From the NCBI GenBank assembly GCA_015183035.1, contig JACZZP010000010.1, forward strand, positions 992,001 through 1,056,000: 64,000 nt of DNA. Reading direction: 5' to 3'. Made by a program: the position numbers and the translations under genes. Source of the DNA: Meloidogyne chitwoodi (taxonomy: Eukaryota > Nematoda > Chromadorea > Rhabditida > Meloidogynidae). Below are positions 36,765 to 49,322 of this stretch, in pieces (the stretch's first letter is position 1; every line of letters begins with the position of its first letter). Below the pieces are notes generated by a model. It did no database searches. It was not told the origin of the DNA and saw only the letters and a program-made list of their open reading frames with translations.

Positions 36765-38198
36765 ATGAAAAAAATAAAAGAAGAAGAAAGCAATGAAGGA
36801 AGGTTTTTTATTTTAAATATAATAAATATTTTTATATTTAAAAGATATTGGCAAAGTTCAAATAATAAACTTTTATTAATAAATAAACAAATTGTTTATC
36901 AATTTGTTGCTGGTATTCAAATAGCATTTAGGTTAATTATTTTAATTTTAATTAAATTAAATTTTAGTTGTCTTTCTATTATTTTAATTGTTCTAAGTTT
37001 ACCATTAATGTATAATAAAACACAAACAACAATTGATTATGTAAATAAAGAAATTAATTTTTGTGAAAATTCAATTATTGAAGCTAAATATCAATTAGAA
37101 ATGCGTAGAATTGGTTCTGAAAGTTTTTCTTCTTATTTCCCTTATGGTGCTGCTAATAAAATTAATCGAACAAAAAGAAATAATAATGGATATGAATCTG
37201 TTGAGGAAGGGGGATTACCTCAACAACAGTTAGGGCCAGGTATTCCAGTTCAAACTGAATGTCCAGGATGTTGTATTCCTGGACCACCTGGACCGAGAGG
37301 CCCTGCTGGACAACCAGGCAAGTTTTAAAACTGGAAATTCTATTTTTTGTAATTTTCAAAGGAAGTCCAGGAAAGCCAGGCCCTGCTGGCAAACCAGGTA
37401 TTCCTGGTAGTTCTCCTAATCAGACATGTCCTCTTGCACCACGCAGAGAACCACCACCATGCCGGCCTTGTCCAAAAGGGCCACCAGGCATAAAAGGTTG
37501 GCCAGGATTTCCTGGTGATGTTGGCCCTGTTGGACCACCGGGAGAGAAAGGACGTGATGGAGATGACGGAGCACCAGGTACGTAATTCTTACTTTGAATA
37601 TATTTTATGTATTTTTTAAAGGAGAACCAGGTCCTCAAGGTCCACCTGGTTTTCGAGGTCCACCAGGCCCACCCGGAGATAAAGGAGAAACACCGCACGG
37701 TATATTTTAATATTTTTTAAATTTAAATAAAAATATACCTATGTAGGTGAGGTCAGAGAAGGTCCACCTGGAGATCTTGGACCACCTGGTCCAATTGGTG
37801 CTTCAGGAGTTCCTGGACTTCCAGGTCGGAATGGAATGACTGGACCATCTGGAGGTATATATATATTTAACTTTATATAATATTTCTTTTTTTATTTTTT
37901 AGATCGTGGTTATCCAGGCAGTCCAGGCATTATATTTATTTTTAATAATTTATTTATATTAAACAATATAAATATATTTTTAGGTGAACCAGGAGAACCA
38001 GGCTATCCTGGACCAGAAGGTCCTCCTGGAATGCAAGGACCTCCTGGTCAACCAGGTGTTTGTGTTTGTCAAAATGTTGATTCAGTAATTGTTGCTGGCC
38101 CAGATCCTTCACAGCCACGTTATTCTGATCAACAAAATTATGCATATCCTTCCTACAGTAATACACACGGAGATGGAGAGAGTTCTGTTTATGGATAA
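36765..38198 (+). CDS. Cuticle collagen (second of tandem pair)
   Basis: Start [13 protein letters not shown]; six or so exons. A TM anchor lies around [18 protein letters not shown], followed by the acidic non-helical region and [10 protein letters not shown], a clear RxxR processing site. Gly-X-Y blocks: [26 protein letters not shown], then [19 protein letters not shown] and later blocks broken by short introns, ending [19 protein letters not shown]. The cysteine pairs ([21 protein letters not shown]) match those of the upstream collagen, and both share the CVCQ tail motif, so the two are probably tandem duplicates. Short C-terminal Tyr/Ser-rich tail ending GDGESSVYG. Role: structural cuticle component assembled extracellularly. 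Confidence 0.92.
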
Positions 38199-38303
38199 TA
38201 TTTTTTAATTTGAAATTAATTTAAAAATTAAAAAGAAAATTTTATTATTTAATAAGTATGTAAATATTTATATGCTTAAAATCCTTCATATTTATTTATT
38301 TAT

Positions 38304-39126
38304 TTATTTTTGTTTTTTATTTTCTTCATTAAAATAATTATTTAATTCATTTTTTTGTTTCCATCTAATTGTTAAACAAATTCCATTAATAAAAATAATT
38401 AAAAATGCAAAAAAACTTTCATGAATACAAGGAAAAAGTCTTTTTTGTTGTAAAAATAATGTTATAAAAAAAGTAATAAATCCACAACAAATAGAAATTT
38501 TAAAAAGATACCAAACAGATTTATAATTATTTGAAAAACCAGTTAAACTTTAAATAAATAGATATTTAAATGTTTTTGTATTATTTATATAAAATTAAAA
38601 AATATAAATTTTAATTTTATCAATTTATTTCTTTTAAATTAAAAAATAAATTATTAAAGATCATATATTTCTCTGATTAACTATTTATTTATTTAATAAT
38701 AAATACCGTAAAATAATCAAAGTCCCTGAAGTACTAAATAAAGAATATCCAATTTGATGCCATTGTCCATAAATAATATTTTGATATTCTAAAATATCTA
38801 AAGCTGATTTTTCAGATAAAAAATTTCCCTCCATTGCATAAGGTTGATTTAATGACCAAAGATATCCATGCTATATTTTAATAAATAATATTATTTTTTA
38901 AATAAATTTAAAAACCATCCAAATTGGATTAAACATAAAATCCCATAATTGAGCACTACAAAAAATTCCTAAAACAAGACGAAAAATAAAAATAATTATT
39001 TGTCGAATACGTACTTCACTAATTAAAATCCTTTAAAAACACAATATAATATTTTAATTTAATTTTTAATAATTTTTACCATTCTCCATCTTCAAATATA
39101 AATTCATTAATTGTTGGATTTTTCAT
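38304..39126 (-). CDS. Putative multi-TM membrane protein, unknown
   Basis: Four exons give about 200 residues, starting MKNPTINEFIFEDGEW and ending FNEENKKQK. Hydrophobic segments: IRQIIIFIFRLVLGIFCSA, GYSLFSTSGTLIIL, VWYLFKISICCGFITFFITL and ESFFAFLIIFINGICLTI, so about four TM helices. The loop between the first two carries the conserved-looking YLWSLNQPYAMEGNF. I do not recognise the family. It is convergent with the second collagen, whose stop is only about 105 bp away, so their 3' ends nearly meet. Confidence 0.6.
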
Positions 39127-39398
39127 TAAATTAATTATTTTTTTTTTAATAATTTAAAAATAAAATATTTATTTTTAAGAAAAATAAATTAAAAAAAAAA
39201 AGTTGTCTTTTTACAAATAAATAAATATTAAAGAAAACCTTGACCGACCTTGAAAGGCGGAGCAATTAAAATATTTATATGTAAAAATAAATAATAAATT
39301 TATTTATTTTTTAATTTAAATAAAATAAAGAAATATTTTAAATAAATAATATTAATATATATTGGTATATTATTATTATTTAAAAAAAATAATAAATT

Positions 39399-42300
39399 TT
39401 AATAACTTCTTTTTCTTCTTCTTTTTATTTTTTCATTAGAAAAAGATTTACTAATATTTTCTTTATTTTCTTCTCTTCTTCTTTCTTCTTCATCTTCGTT
39501 TATTTCTAATTTAGTAATTGCTGGACAACTTTTTGAACTTAAACTTTTTTGCCAAAGATAACATCTTTAATAATTTAATTAATTTATTTAAAAAATATAA
39601 ATAAAATAATTATAACTCTATTTTTTCAAAACCATAAGCTAATTCAGCATGTGTTTTATAATAATGCATTTCCTTAAATAATTTTAAATAATTTTTTTAA
39701 AATAAAAAACCTGTTGGTCAACAGTATAAAAATGATCTTTAATAAATTAATTTTAAAAATTTATTTTTAAATTAAATTAACCTTTATTAATAGCATTATA
39801 AAATCTATATAAAGGCAAGTAAGCTCCACAACCAGGTTCTTTTGTACAATAACCAAGAATTTTTTCAAATGAATAACCAAGTAAAGTTTCTGCAATATTT
39901 TTTTCATTTTCATTTGATGTTAAAAAATAATCTTCTAAAAAAATTTAAATTTAATTTTAAAAATTAAACAAACTAGCAAATTCAGAATAAAGCCTATAAA
40001 GTGGTTGAATACAAGTACAATTTGGGTCAATTTGATTTCTTCCTAAAAATCCCATTGATGCTATTTTTAAAAATAAATAAATTATTTTATTTTATTTAAA
40101 CTAAACGTTCTATAACAAATCCTTGTGCTCCCATTAAATGTTGCTCTAATCTTTCAGTTGTATAAAAATGATTGAGAATTTGAGGCTATTTTTATTATTA
40201 TTATTAAATTATTATTATTTAAAAAAAAAGTTTCTTACATTATTATTAAAAGAACGATAAAGACGAACAAGTTGTCCACCTAATAATAATAATAATTTTT
40301 TAATTTTTAAGTAAAATTTAAAAAACCATATGTACAAGCAGATCCACAAGGGCCAATATATTTAGTTTTTTCAATTAATTTAGTTATCTATAAAAATATT
40401 TTTTTTAAATTAATTTTTTTTTAATTTTACTTTAGTTCTTTCTTTAATACTTATTGCAGAACCAGGGGGAAATTCAATAACTCCAAGAATAGCAGATATT
40501 TGTTTTTGACCTTTATTATTATTATTTTCTTCTATTTTATTATTAAATGATGATGATAATTCTTCTTTTTCATCTTCTTCTTCTTCTTGACTATTTATTT
40601 TTGTATTATTTCTAATACTAATTATTCCTGGCTAAATTGAAAAATAAATAAATATATATTTTTAATTGAATAAACACCAGAAATGGACGCAATTGAAAAA
40701 AATTTGTACAAATTGCGTCCAATCCTGATTGATTCTCAACAAAAGTTTAAAATTAAAATATTAAAATTATATTTTATTATTTTATCTAACCAAATTATAT
40801 ATTTTTATAAAAATAAATAAATATTTTATAAATTATTTACCTTAATTGGCATTGGATCAAAAGGATTAGAAGAAGAAGAAGAACCACCTTTGTGACCATT
40901 ATTTATTATTATATCTTTTTCTTCTTCTTCTTTAATAGGTTTAAAAGGTAATATTATTAATGGTTGTAGAGGTAATGAAGGTTTAATTGTACTTAATATT
41001 TTCCATCCATTATTATTATCATTAGGTTGTTTTTCTCCAATAATTATTTTTCTCTCATTATTATTATTATTTTCTTCACTTAATTGTTCTCCAGCCAAAA
41101 AAGATTCTTCAACAGAACGTACCCAATCAGGTGTTGGAGGTAAAATTGTTGTAGTAGTTGTTGTTCTACTGTTATAATTTTTTTAAAATTTAAATTAAAA
41201 AATAAAATAAATAAAAATGTTTGGGGAAATGGAACAATTTTCTAATATCCCCAGTACCCACATTAATGTCATCATCAAAGGTCTGCCCATAACCCCTAAC
41301 GATTCTCCAAACTTATTAATTGAAGAAGAAGAAGAAGAAAGAGTATTGATAACAACATTTGTTGAAGAAATAATATCAAAAGAATTATTAATTGTATTAT
41401 TATTATTACCAAATAATGATGAACTATCAAATGGAGAAGAAGAAGAAATTAACTAAAAATAATTAATTAATTTAAAAAATAAATAAAACTTTTTCTTCAT
41501 TAATAATACTACTATTTTCTAATATATTAGTAAATACAGTACTACTACTACTTTCTTCATTTGTAAATATTATTGAAGAAGATTTATCATAATTTTCTGT
41601 TGTTAATGGCTAAATTTAATTTTTTAAATTAAAAATCTTTTAAGAAAAAAACTTTTTGTATAGATTCTTTTGTAATATTTTGAATATTATATTCATTTGT
41701 TGTTTGATTTTCTTCTTCATTTTCATAATTAATTGTTGTTGTTGTAGATAAATATAATTCTTTAATAGTTGTAGTAGTTGAATAATCTAACTAAAAATAT
41801 TAAAATAATTATAAAATAATTATTTTAATTTATTTACTTCTTCAGTTTCTTCAATACTAATTGATATAAATGGCCTTTCTCTATTATTATTATTATTAAT
41901 ATATTCTTCTTCTTCTTTTTCATTTAAAGGAAGATCTTCATCATTTTCTCCTCTACCACCACCTTCTCCAATTGAAATAATTTCTTCATTACTTGATTGA
42001 AATGATTTATTTTTTTCTTTTTCAAATGTTTTAGTCATTTTATTTTCAAAAAATTCATCTGGTTTTGACATAATTAAACGTCCAGTTGGACAGATTGGTG
42101 AAGGTTTTCGTCGTTTAGGACAATTATAAAGATGATTTACATATTCTATATCACCTAAAAAATTAAAAAAAAATTAAAAAATTAAAAAAAAATCTAACAT
42201 TCTGAAAAAACTCGTTTTGGTTTATGTGGCCGTCGCATAGGTTCAAGACAAGAAGGGCCGGCATTAACAAGAATTTGTCCCTTAAAATTCTAAAAATATA

Positions 42301-43260
42301 TTTTTTTAATTTTTATATTATTTAAACTTTAGGTGGAAGAGGTTCAAACATATTCCAACATTCAATATTTGGACCAAGATCTGTGAAAAGCACATAATCT
42401 TTTTCAGTTTTTTTAGGCACTAAACGAACACAAGTTCTTGCCTTAAAAATTAATTAAATAAAATAATAAATTAAAATTAAAAACTTGTAAGTCCATTCTT
42501 GCATTATTTAAAGCTACAGCCATATCATAATCAGATGTAAGCCTTGAATCATCCTCAAAAGGTATTCGAGCCCTTGGCCAACCTAAAAATTTTTTTTTAT
42601 ATTTTGAAATTAATTCAACATGAAAATAGATTTATAAATTTTAGTAAATAATTAGGGTTTTTTATGTACTTTATATTTTTTAATTTTTCCAGAAAACAAG
42701 TTCGGTACAAGTTCTACTTTAAATAAAACTTATTTAAAAATTCAATAGATTTATTTAATAAAATTTCCAAAAGGAATACTATTATCATATAAAAAATGAG
42801 TGTGCGCAGTTCTTAACACAAAAAGGTAAATTTTTATTGGAACTTAAAATTATTTGCGTATATAAATAGTAGAGACAATCCATTTACTATTTTTAACCTT
42901 TAATTAAACTAACAATATTTTAATTCAATTATAGGTTTAAAAATACAGTAATCTCATTGAGTATATAAAATAATAATTATGAAACTTTTTAATTTTCAAT
43001 AAATAAACAAACAAATAATAATATTAATTAATTAATATTAATTTATATTAAAAAAAAATAAACTGACTAAATGTTGCACTAGTAAAAGGATGTGAAAATG
43101 AGTATAAGTTGAGAAGAATAAAAATAAATCCTAATGATTTATTAAATAAACAATTAAACATCAAAAGGAAAGCTGGAAGGAATAAACGAAGAAAAAGAAA
43201 ATTTTTCCATTTATATAAGTAATTAAAAATATATTTAATTGTAAATTTAAACATTTTCAA
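39399..43260 (-). CDS. Secreted protein with three DUF5648-like repeats
   Basis: A first exon near 43260-43071 encodes a signal peptide (MFNCLFNKSLGFIFILLNLY from an internal ATG; an upstream ATG at 43260 is also in frame). A long intron joins it to an N-terminal domain (WPRARIPFEDDSRL, CVRLVPKKTEKDYVLFTDLG, GPSCLEPMRRPHKPKRVFSEC, LYNCPKRRKPSPICPTGRLI). A long Glu/Asn/Ser/Thr-rich linker follows. The C-terminal half (about 40390-39640) has three repeats of a LYR-FY motif: QLVRLYRSFNNN with NHFYTTERLEQ, PLYRLYSEFADYFLTSNE, and LPLYRFYNAINKDHFYTVDQQE with ELAYGFEKI. These match the RLYN/HFYT pattern of DUF5648. The tail ends KRRRKRSY. Cysteines (CGSACTYG, CTKEPGCGAY) suggest extracellular disulphides. 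The frame is uncertain around 41220-41300, where the better-looking peptide is in another frame. The domain's function is not known to me. Confidence 0.6.
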
Positions 43261-44190
43261 ACATTTAATTGAATAAATTGATGATAGATCATTTTTAAGA
43301 AATATATTATAAATTATTTTAATTAGAAGAGGTTAAGTTTCATTTAAGAAAAATATGTTTTTATTTTAAGAGATTTATATGCTAAAAAATAAAAAATAAA
43401 TTTATTTTTTAGTATTAGATAACATTGAAAAATCAAAAAATTTAAATTGATTTTTTAACCGTAAATTTAGATTTTAATTACTTATTAAAGGAAGTTATTG
43501 GATATTATATACTTAAATATTCGATTAAGGTTTTTTTTAATGAAAAAATGTAGAAAAGAATTCGTGTATGAGCGATATAAGGAATAATGGCCAAAAGACC
43601 AGTCTTTCTCTAAGAGTTGAAGTTGACCTGAAAAAGAAGAATTTGGACTTATAATAAATGCAGCAACTTTTTTAAAGCGATGAAGAGAACTTTTTAAAAT
43701 ATGTAACTCCAACTGCACAAAAAAGAAGAAATTTAATAAATATATTAGTCCAATGCTCTTGGTGGGGCCGATGCTGCGCACTTCAATTTACCAAAATCAA
43801 CCAGTGAAGAAATAACTTTTAAATATTATTTTGTACCGCCATAACATATATTAGTACCTATAATTGGGAAATGTAGTATATTGACCAAATTAAAAATTGC
43901 GGACTCTGACTTCATTAATTTATGCATCTCTGCTAGTTTTCTTAGTTTTAAAACAAGAAAATAAGATAGAACTGGAAAACCGATTTGAGTCCAAAATCAC
44001 TTTACCAAAGAATAAGCTATAACATAATTAAAACATTTACAACAAAACAATACAAAGAGAAAATATTGGTTAAAAAACATGATCAAGCTTGAGTCAAGTT
44101 TAAGTTCAAGCTGTCACCACTAGCTCCGAAAACCGCGCCAAAGAATATACAAAAATAAAAAAGAAATAATAAAGGAAGTCGATCTCCTAA
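43261..44190. other. Intergenic, promoter side of the DUF5648 gene
   Basis: Moderately AT-rich, becoming GC-richer towards the satellite. A minus-strand open frame at 43781-43485 has no supporting motif. No RNA gene or clear repeat seen. Confidence 0.4.
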
Positions 44191-44199
44191 GTTCCCTGA

Positions 44200-45752
44200 T
44201 CTTACATACCACCATCACAGAACCATCACCGTGTCGTAGCTTGTAGACGTTGGCGTATCTTTAAACGTTAACATAGCTCCTAGAACCTTGGCCAACAAAC
44301 CACCGCCGTTAGCATAGCTCGTAGACCGTTGACGATGCTCGTAGACGTTAGCAAACTCCTAGAACCTTGGCTCATAGAACTAACGCCTTAGCGTGGCTCC
44401 TAAGACACCAGTTTATTGAACAAACGCCTTAGCTTAGCTCCTAAGACACCAGTTTATTGAACAAACGCCTTAGCTTAGCTCCTAAGACCTAAGTCTCTAG
44501 AACCAACGCCGTTAGCGTAGCTCGCCAAACTTTAGTCTCTAGAACCAACGCCGTTAGCGTAGATCGCCAAACCTTAGTCTCAAGCACCACCGCCGTTAGC
44601 GTAGCTCGCAAAACCTTGGCCCATAGAACAATCGCCGGTAGCGTAGCTCGTAGACCATTGACGTTGCTCGTAGATGTTGTCGTAGCTCACAGACAGTTGG
44701 CGCTGTTCGTAGAACCTTGGCTCATAGAACAAACGCCTTAGCTTAGCTCCTAAGACACCAGTTTATTGAACAAACGCCTTAGCTTAGCTCCTAAGACGCC
44801 AGTTTATTGAACAAACGCCTTAGCTTAGCTCCTAAGACCTAAGTCTCTAGAACCAACGCCGTTAGCGTAGCTCGCCAAACCTTAGTCTCTAGAACCAACG
44901 CCGTTAGCGTAGCTCGCCAAACCTTAGTCTCAAGCACCACCGCCGTTAGCGTAGCTCGCAAAACCTTGGCCCATAGAACAATCGCCGGTAGCGTAGCTCG
45001 TAGACCGTTGACGTTGCTCGTAGATGTTGTCGTAGCTCACAGACAGTTGGCGCTGTTCGTAGAACCTTGGCTCATAGAACTAACGCCTTAGCTTAGCTCC
45101 TAAGACACCAGTTTATTGAACAAACGCCTTAGCTTAGCTCCTAAGACGCCAGTTTATTGAACAAACGCCTTAGCTTAGCTCCTAAGACCTAAGTCTCTAG
45201 AACCAACGCCGTTAGCGTAGCTCGCCAAACCTTAGTCTCTAGAACCAACGCCGTTAGCGTAGCTCGCCAAACCTTAGTCTCAAGCACCACCGCCGTTAGC
45301 GTAGCTCGCAAAACCTTGGCCCATAGAACAATCGCCGGTAGCGTAGCTCGTAGACTGTTGACGTTGCTCGTAGATGTTGTCGTAGCTCACAGACAGTTGG
45401 CGCTGTTCGTAGAACCTTGGCTCATAGAACTAACGCCTTAGCTTAGCTCCTAAGACACCAGTTTATTGAACAAACGCCTTAGCTTAGCTCCTAAGACGCC
45501 AGTTTATTGAACAAACGCCTTAGCTTAGCTCCTAAGACCTAAGTCTCTAGAACCAACGCCGTTAGCGTAGCTCGCCAAACCTTAGTCTCTAGAACCAACG
45601 CCGTTAGCGTAGCTCGCCAAACCTTAGTCTCAAGCACCACCGCCGTTAGCGTAGCTCGCAAAACCTTGGCCCATAGAACAATCGCCGGTAGCGTAGCTCG
45701 TAGACCGTTGACGTTGCTCGTAGATGTTGTCGTAGCTCACAGACAGTTGGCA
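44200..45752. repeat. Satellite array: 350-bp higher-order repeat of about 42-bp monomers
   Basis: The same anchor, CTCATAGAAC, recurs at 44371, 44721, 45071 and 45421, exactly 350 bp apart. The last copy breaks off near 45752 and the part before 44371 is a diverged partial copy. Within a unit, 42-bp monomers alternate between two variants: one with CCGTTAGCGTAGCTCGCC and one with CCTTAGCTTAGCTCCTAAG. Copies differ by only a few bases. GC content is near 50%, against about 20% around it. 350 is not a multiple of 3 and no frame stays open, so it is non-coding satellite DNA. It ends about 260 bp upstream of capg-2. Confidence 0.92.
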
Positions 45753-46010
45753 CTCCAGTATGACAGGAGAATGGTAAAATACGCGGTTTATATAGTATTT
45801 AACTCTCAAACCTTTAGTTTTGAACAAAATGCCATTATATGTCTATGGACAAAATGGCATAAGGCAAGAATTTAAATTCTTCATCTTTTTCCTTGTACGA
45901 TTTTGTTTTTGAAAACATATATATTTGCACCTAGCCTGCTTATTTTTATTAATCAGTTTTAGATTGATTTTTTTAAATTTGTCTTCAGATTTTTACGTTA
46001 CTTATTTTTA

Positions 46011-49000
46011 ATGGATATTGATGCTCAAGGTTGTTCTAATTTTTGGCAATCTCTAAAGAAGGATGTTGTTTTGAATACACCAAATATGTAAAAAAATTAA
46101 ATTTTATTCTTAATAATATTAAAATAATTTAGGAAATGTTGCAATGATTGGGGCAGACATATTTTACGCGCATGGAAAAATGCTCCAAAAATTGATAAGG
46201 AAAATAAAGGTCTAGCAAAAAGAGCTGAAATTGAAACTGAAATAATTGAGGATCTTTTCCATTGTGCAATATTTACAAAAAAACCTTTCTCCCAGAGATT
46301 TCAATGGGTTTTTATTTAAATTTTATACTATTAAATATTTAATTTCTAGATAATTGAGTCATTTCTCGAAGAAGAAAATCCAAGTAAAAAGATGCGGGCA
46401 ATGTTCTTTCGTTGTACACTTCCTGTTGTTTGGAGGAATCTCGACGTTATTTTTAGCACAATTTGTTCAAAATCTAAATAGATTTATATTTAGGTTCCAA
46501 ACAATCATGTTCGAACTGCTTCTTCATGGATTGTTCTTAATCTTTTTCCACTTCTTTCCGATGATGAATTTGTATTTTTCTTTATTAATATTTTATTGAT
46601 TTATTCAGGTCAAAGAAGAATATCTCAAAAGGCAGCAAGAAGCAATGGACCGAATGTTAATGGATGATTGTTTTCCTATTCGTGTTCTTGCCTTAAAAAT
46701 GTTACCTCGTCATTTGTGCGCTCACTGGGAAATATTCCCTCGTGAACTAATCAAAAATTATCTATCTAAGGTTACAAATTATTAGGTTTTGATTTTTATT
46801 TTTTAGATTGTTGACTTTCTTTCTTTGGATACACATCCTGAAGTTCGTTCTGCTGTTTATGAGGGAATCGGGCATTTGCTTCCTCGTGCTGATGCTCTCA
46901 CTGCTACACAGCGTTCATTGGAAATTCTTGCTAAACGAGGCACTAACGATAAAACAGAAAGGGTCAGATTGGCAGCTTTCCGAATGTTGAATAGATTACA
47001 TGGACATCGCTACATTAAATTATGTTTTTTAACTTTTTCATTGAGAAAATTACATCTCACGAGTTACAATTTATTTTAAATTATTTAGTTGTTCGATGTT
47101 ATTCCATTGAATAATTTACTACTTCGTCTTGATTTTGAACATTCAAAGTCTGTACAACGCGAAATTGTTCAACTTCTTTTTCGGCCTTTTATCCCAAAAC
47201 ACGTTGATGGCATTGATTATATTGAGCGCTTTAAACGTGTCTTTTTAATGTGTAAAGTATCGCGGCATGCTTCTTTTAATTTTCACCATTTAATTTACCC
47301 ACAAAAACTGATTGGAATAGAAATAGCAGGTTTAGTATTTTTTAATATTTTTTTTTAATTTTAAATGCGTTTAGTTCATCACATTCGCAGTCTATTGCTT
47401 GGTGTAAAAGCTGTTTTTAAAAAGAGTGCCGGTCTGGAAAATGGGGGTAACGATACAACAGATGTTTTGAATATGTCTAGTATATCTGGAATTTCTTCAA
47501 TTATGCAAGATAATGATCATCAAAAGAATAATGGAGATATTGGTTTGTGTTTTTACCCAAATTAAAATTAAAAACTTATAAAATTAGATGAACAAGCGAA
47601 ATTACGAGTTACAAAAGATGTTCTTGATTCAGCAATTGTTCTTTGGATGGCTATTCGTTATGATTTGTTTGATCCAAGAAATGCTAAATTTAATGCAGAA
47701 ATTCTACGAATGATGTCGAGCATTTTGGATACTCTAAATCAATTTCCTGTAATATTTATATTTAGGAGTTATTTTCTATATTTTCAGGATGATACCGCAT
47801 TATTGGACTCTGCTTTAGTTATTGCTAGTCAATTACCAAAGGACAAAATTGGACGAATGTTTTTTCAAATTAAAAATAAGATTGAGGAAGAAGACATAAA
47901 TCAACAACATTTTCTTCATTACGTTGAGGCACTTGCAGCATGGGATATGAACAAATTAATTTCAATAATAGAAATTGGTGTTTGTTTATATTGTATTTTC
48001 TGCAATTTTAAATTTTTCCGATTATTATTAAAAAAAATCTTTAAATTTGATAAAAAAAGTTAAACATTCTGATTTTTATTTTAAAAATTTTCTAATTTTA
48101 AGGCCTGAGGAAACTGCGAAATGCTCTTGTGGCAATTACTGATCCAGCATCTCTTTCGACTACTCCTCTGAGCTCTCGTCGTCGTCTTGAGAATAATCCA
48201 TATAGGGAATCACCTCCCTCCAAACGAGTTAAAGTAAACGAGAATGTTGTCTGCGAATTTCAACGTCCATTAGAATTAATTCAAACACTTATATCTAGTC
48301 CTTTGGCTAGTGAGGAATTGAAATCAAATTTTACCGTTCACTTGGATGGATTTTTTGAAGTTTTTATTTTTTATAATTTTATTTAGAAAATTTATTTTAG
48401 TGTCTCTCAGTTATTCATAAACAATTTGGCAAATTATTACTTTTACCAAATTGGGAACAAAAATTCAATCCACAAGTGTTATTTTCTGCTTATGAAACCT
48501 TCAACATTTTAGCTTTAATTACTAAAAGGATTGAGGTTTAATTTATATTCAGAAAAAATGTTTTTCATAATTTTAGGAGCCTTCTCGAAATGAAGAAATC
48601 AACGAAGTTGAGCGTAATTTACCTACAAACGATCGATTGTTGTATATTGAATTAAAATGGTTTGCAGATCTTGTCCGTGAAATAAGACCATCATTTTCTG
48701 TTATTAGAGTAATCTTTGAGTATATTTTATTTAAAAAATTGTTATTAGATGTTTTTACGTTGTGTTGATCTGCATATTATTTCTGGCCAAATTACTCATT
48801 TAATTTTGAATGAAACTGCAAATATTTTTATAAAAATAAAAGAAATATTGGAAGATATTTATGATGCTGTTTCAGTAGAAGTTGCGCTTAAAAAGAGTGT
48901 AGAAAATTTAAAGGAGGCTTTATTAGTTTGTTAAAATATATTTTTTAATTTTCATTTCTTAGAATTGCGAGGATCGTACACAATCTAAAAAGATAATTGC

Positions 49001-49097
49001 AGATAAAATTGATCCACTTTTGGATTATTTAGATGAAACTTTAGTAGAAGATGAAGTACAACAAAATGAAAATAGGGAGAGAAGTCATGATGAGTAA
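46011..49097 (+). CDS. capg-2: CAP-G2, condensin II non-SMC subunit G2
   Basis: About fourteen exons, roughly 790 residues, from MDIDAQGCSNFWQSLKKDV to RERSHDE. HEAT-type helices match the Condensin2nSMC family in order: CNDWGRHILRAWKNAP, EIIEDLFHCAIFTKKPF, FFRCTLPVVWRNLDV, VPNNHVRTASSWIVLNLFP, QQEAMDRMLMDDCFPIRVLA, DTHPEVRSAVYEGIGHLLP, KTERVRLAAFRMLNRLHGHR, then PLNNLLLRLDFEHSKSVQRE and IVQLLFRPFIP, which correspond closely to the NCAPG2 segment before its central loop. A Ser/Arg basic stretch (SSRRRLENNPYRESPPSKR) lies in the C-terminal half. CAP-G2 with CAP-D3 and CAP-H2 forms the non-SMC part of condensin II, which works with SMC4. A CTTCAG acceptor about 24 bases before the ATG may be a trans-splice site. 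The protein is shorter than vertebrate NCAPG2. Confidence 0.88.
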
Positions 49098-49312
49098 ATA
49101 TACAATTTATTTTTGATTCTCTTAAATGCCTCAAAAATTTTGAGATCTCTTCAATGCAAAATTAATAATTTCGTTTTTTGGTCATCCTTTCTTTGATTTT
49201 TTTAATTTATATAAGTATTTTTAATAAATTTTGCCAAAAATAATTATTTTTATTATTTTCCTTTAAAATAGTTTTGTCTTTATTATTTTATACAAAATTT
49301 TATTTTTAATAA

Positions 49313-49322
49313 ATTTTTATAG
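49313..49322 (+). promoter_or_regulatory. Candidate spliced-leader acceptor of the succinyl-CoA ligase gene
   Basis: TTTTTATAG ends exactly at the base before the ATG at 49323. No upstream exon is needed, so a trans-spliced leader would leave no 5' UTR of its own. Combined with the 225-bp gap after the capg-2 stop, this fits a downstream operon gene. Confidence 0.5.

Noticed and set aside
41217..41456. Plus-strand 79-codon ORF beginning MFGEMEQF
   Set aside because: It is the complement of the low-complexity Ser/Asn coding exon of the minus-strand DUF5648 gene.
43485..43781. Minus-strand 98-codon ORF
   Set aside because: No recognisable motif, no supporting neighbouring exons, and the composition could arise by chance.
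44200..45752. Possible CRISPR-like or coding repeat
   Set aside because: Copies are contiguous with no unique spacers, the unit is 350 bp, and frames break because 350 is not divisible by three.
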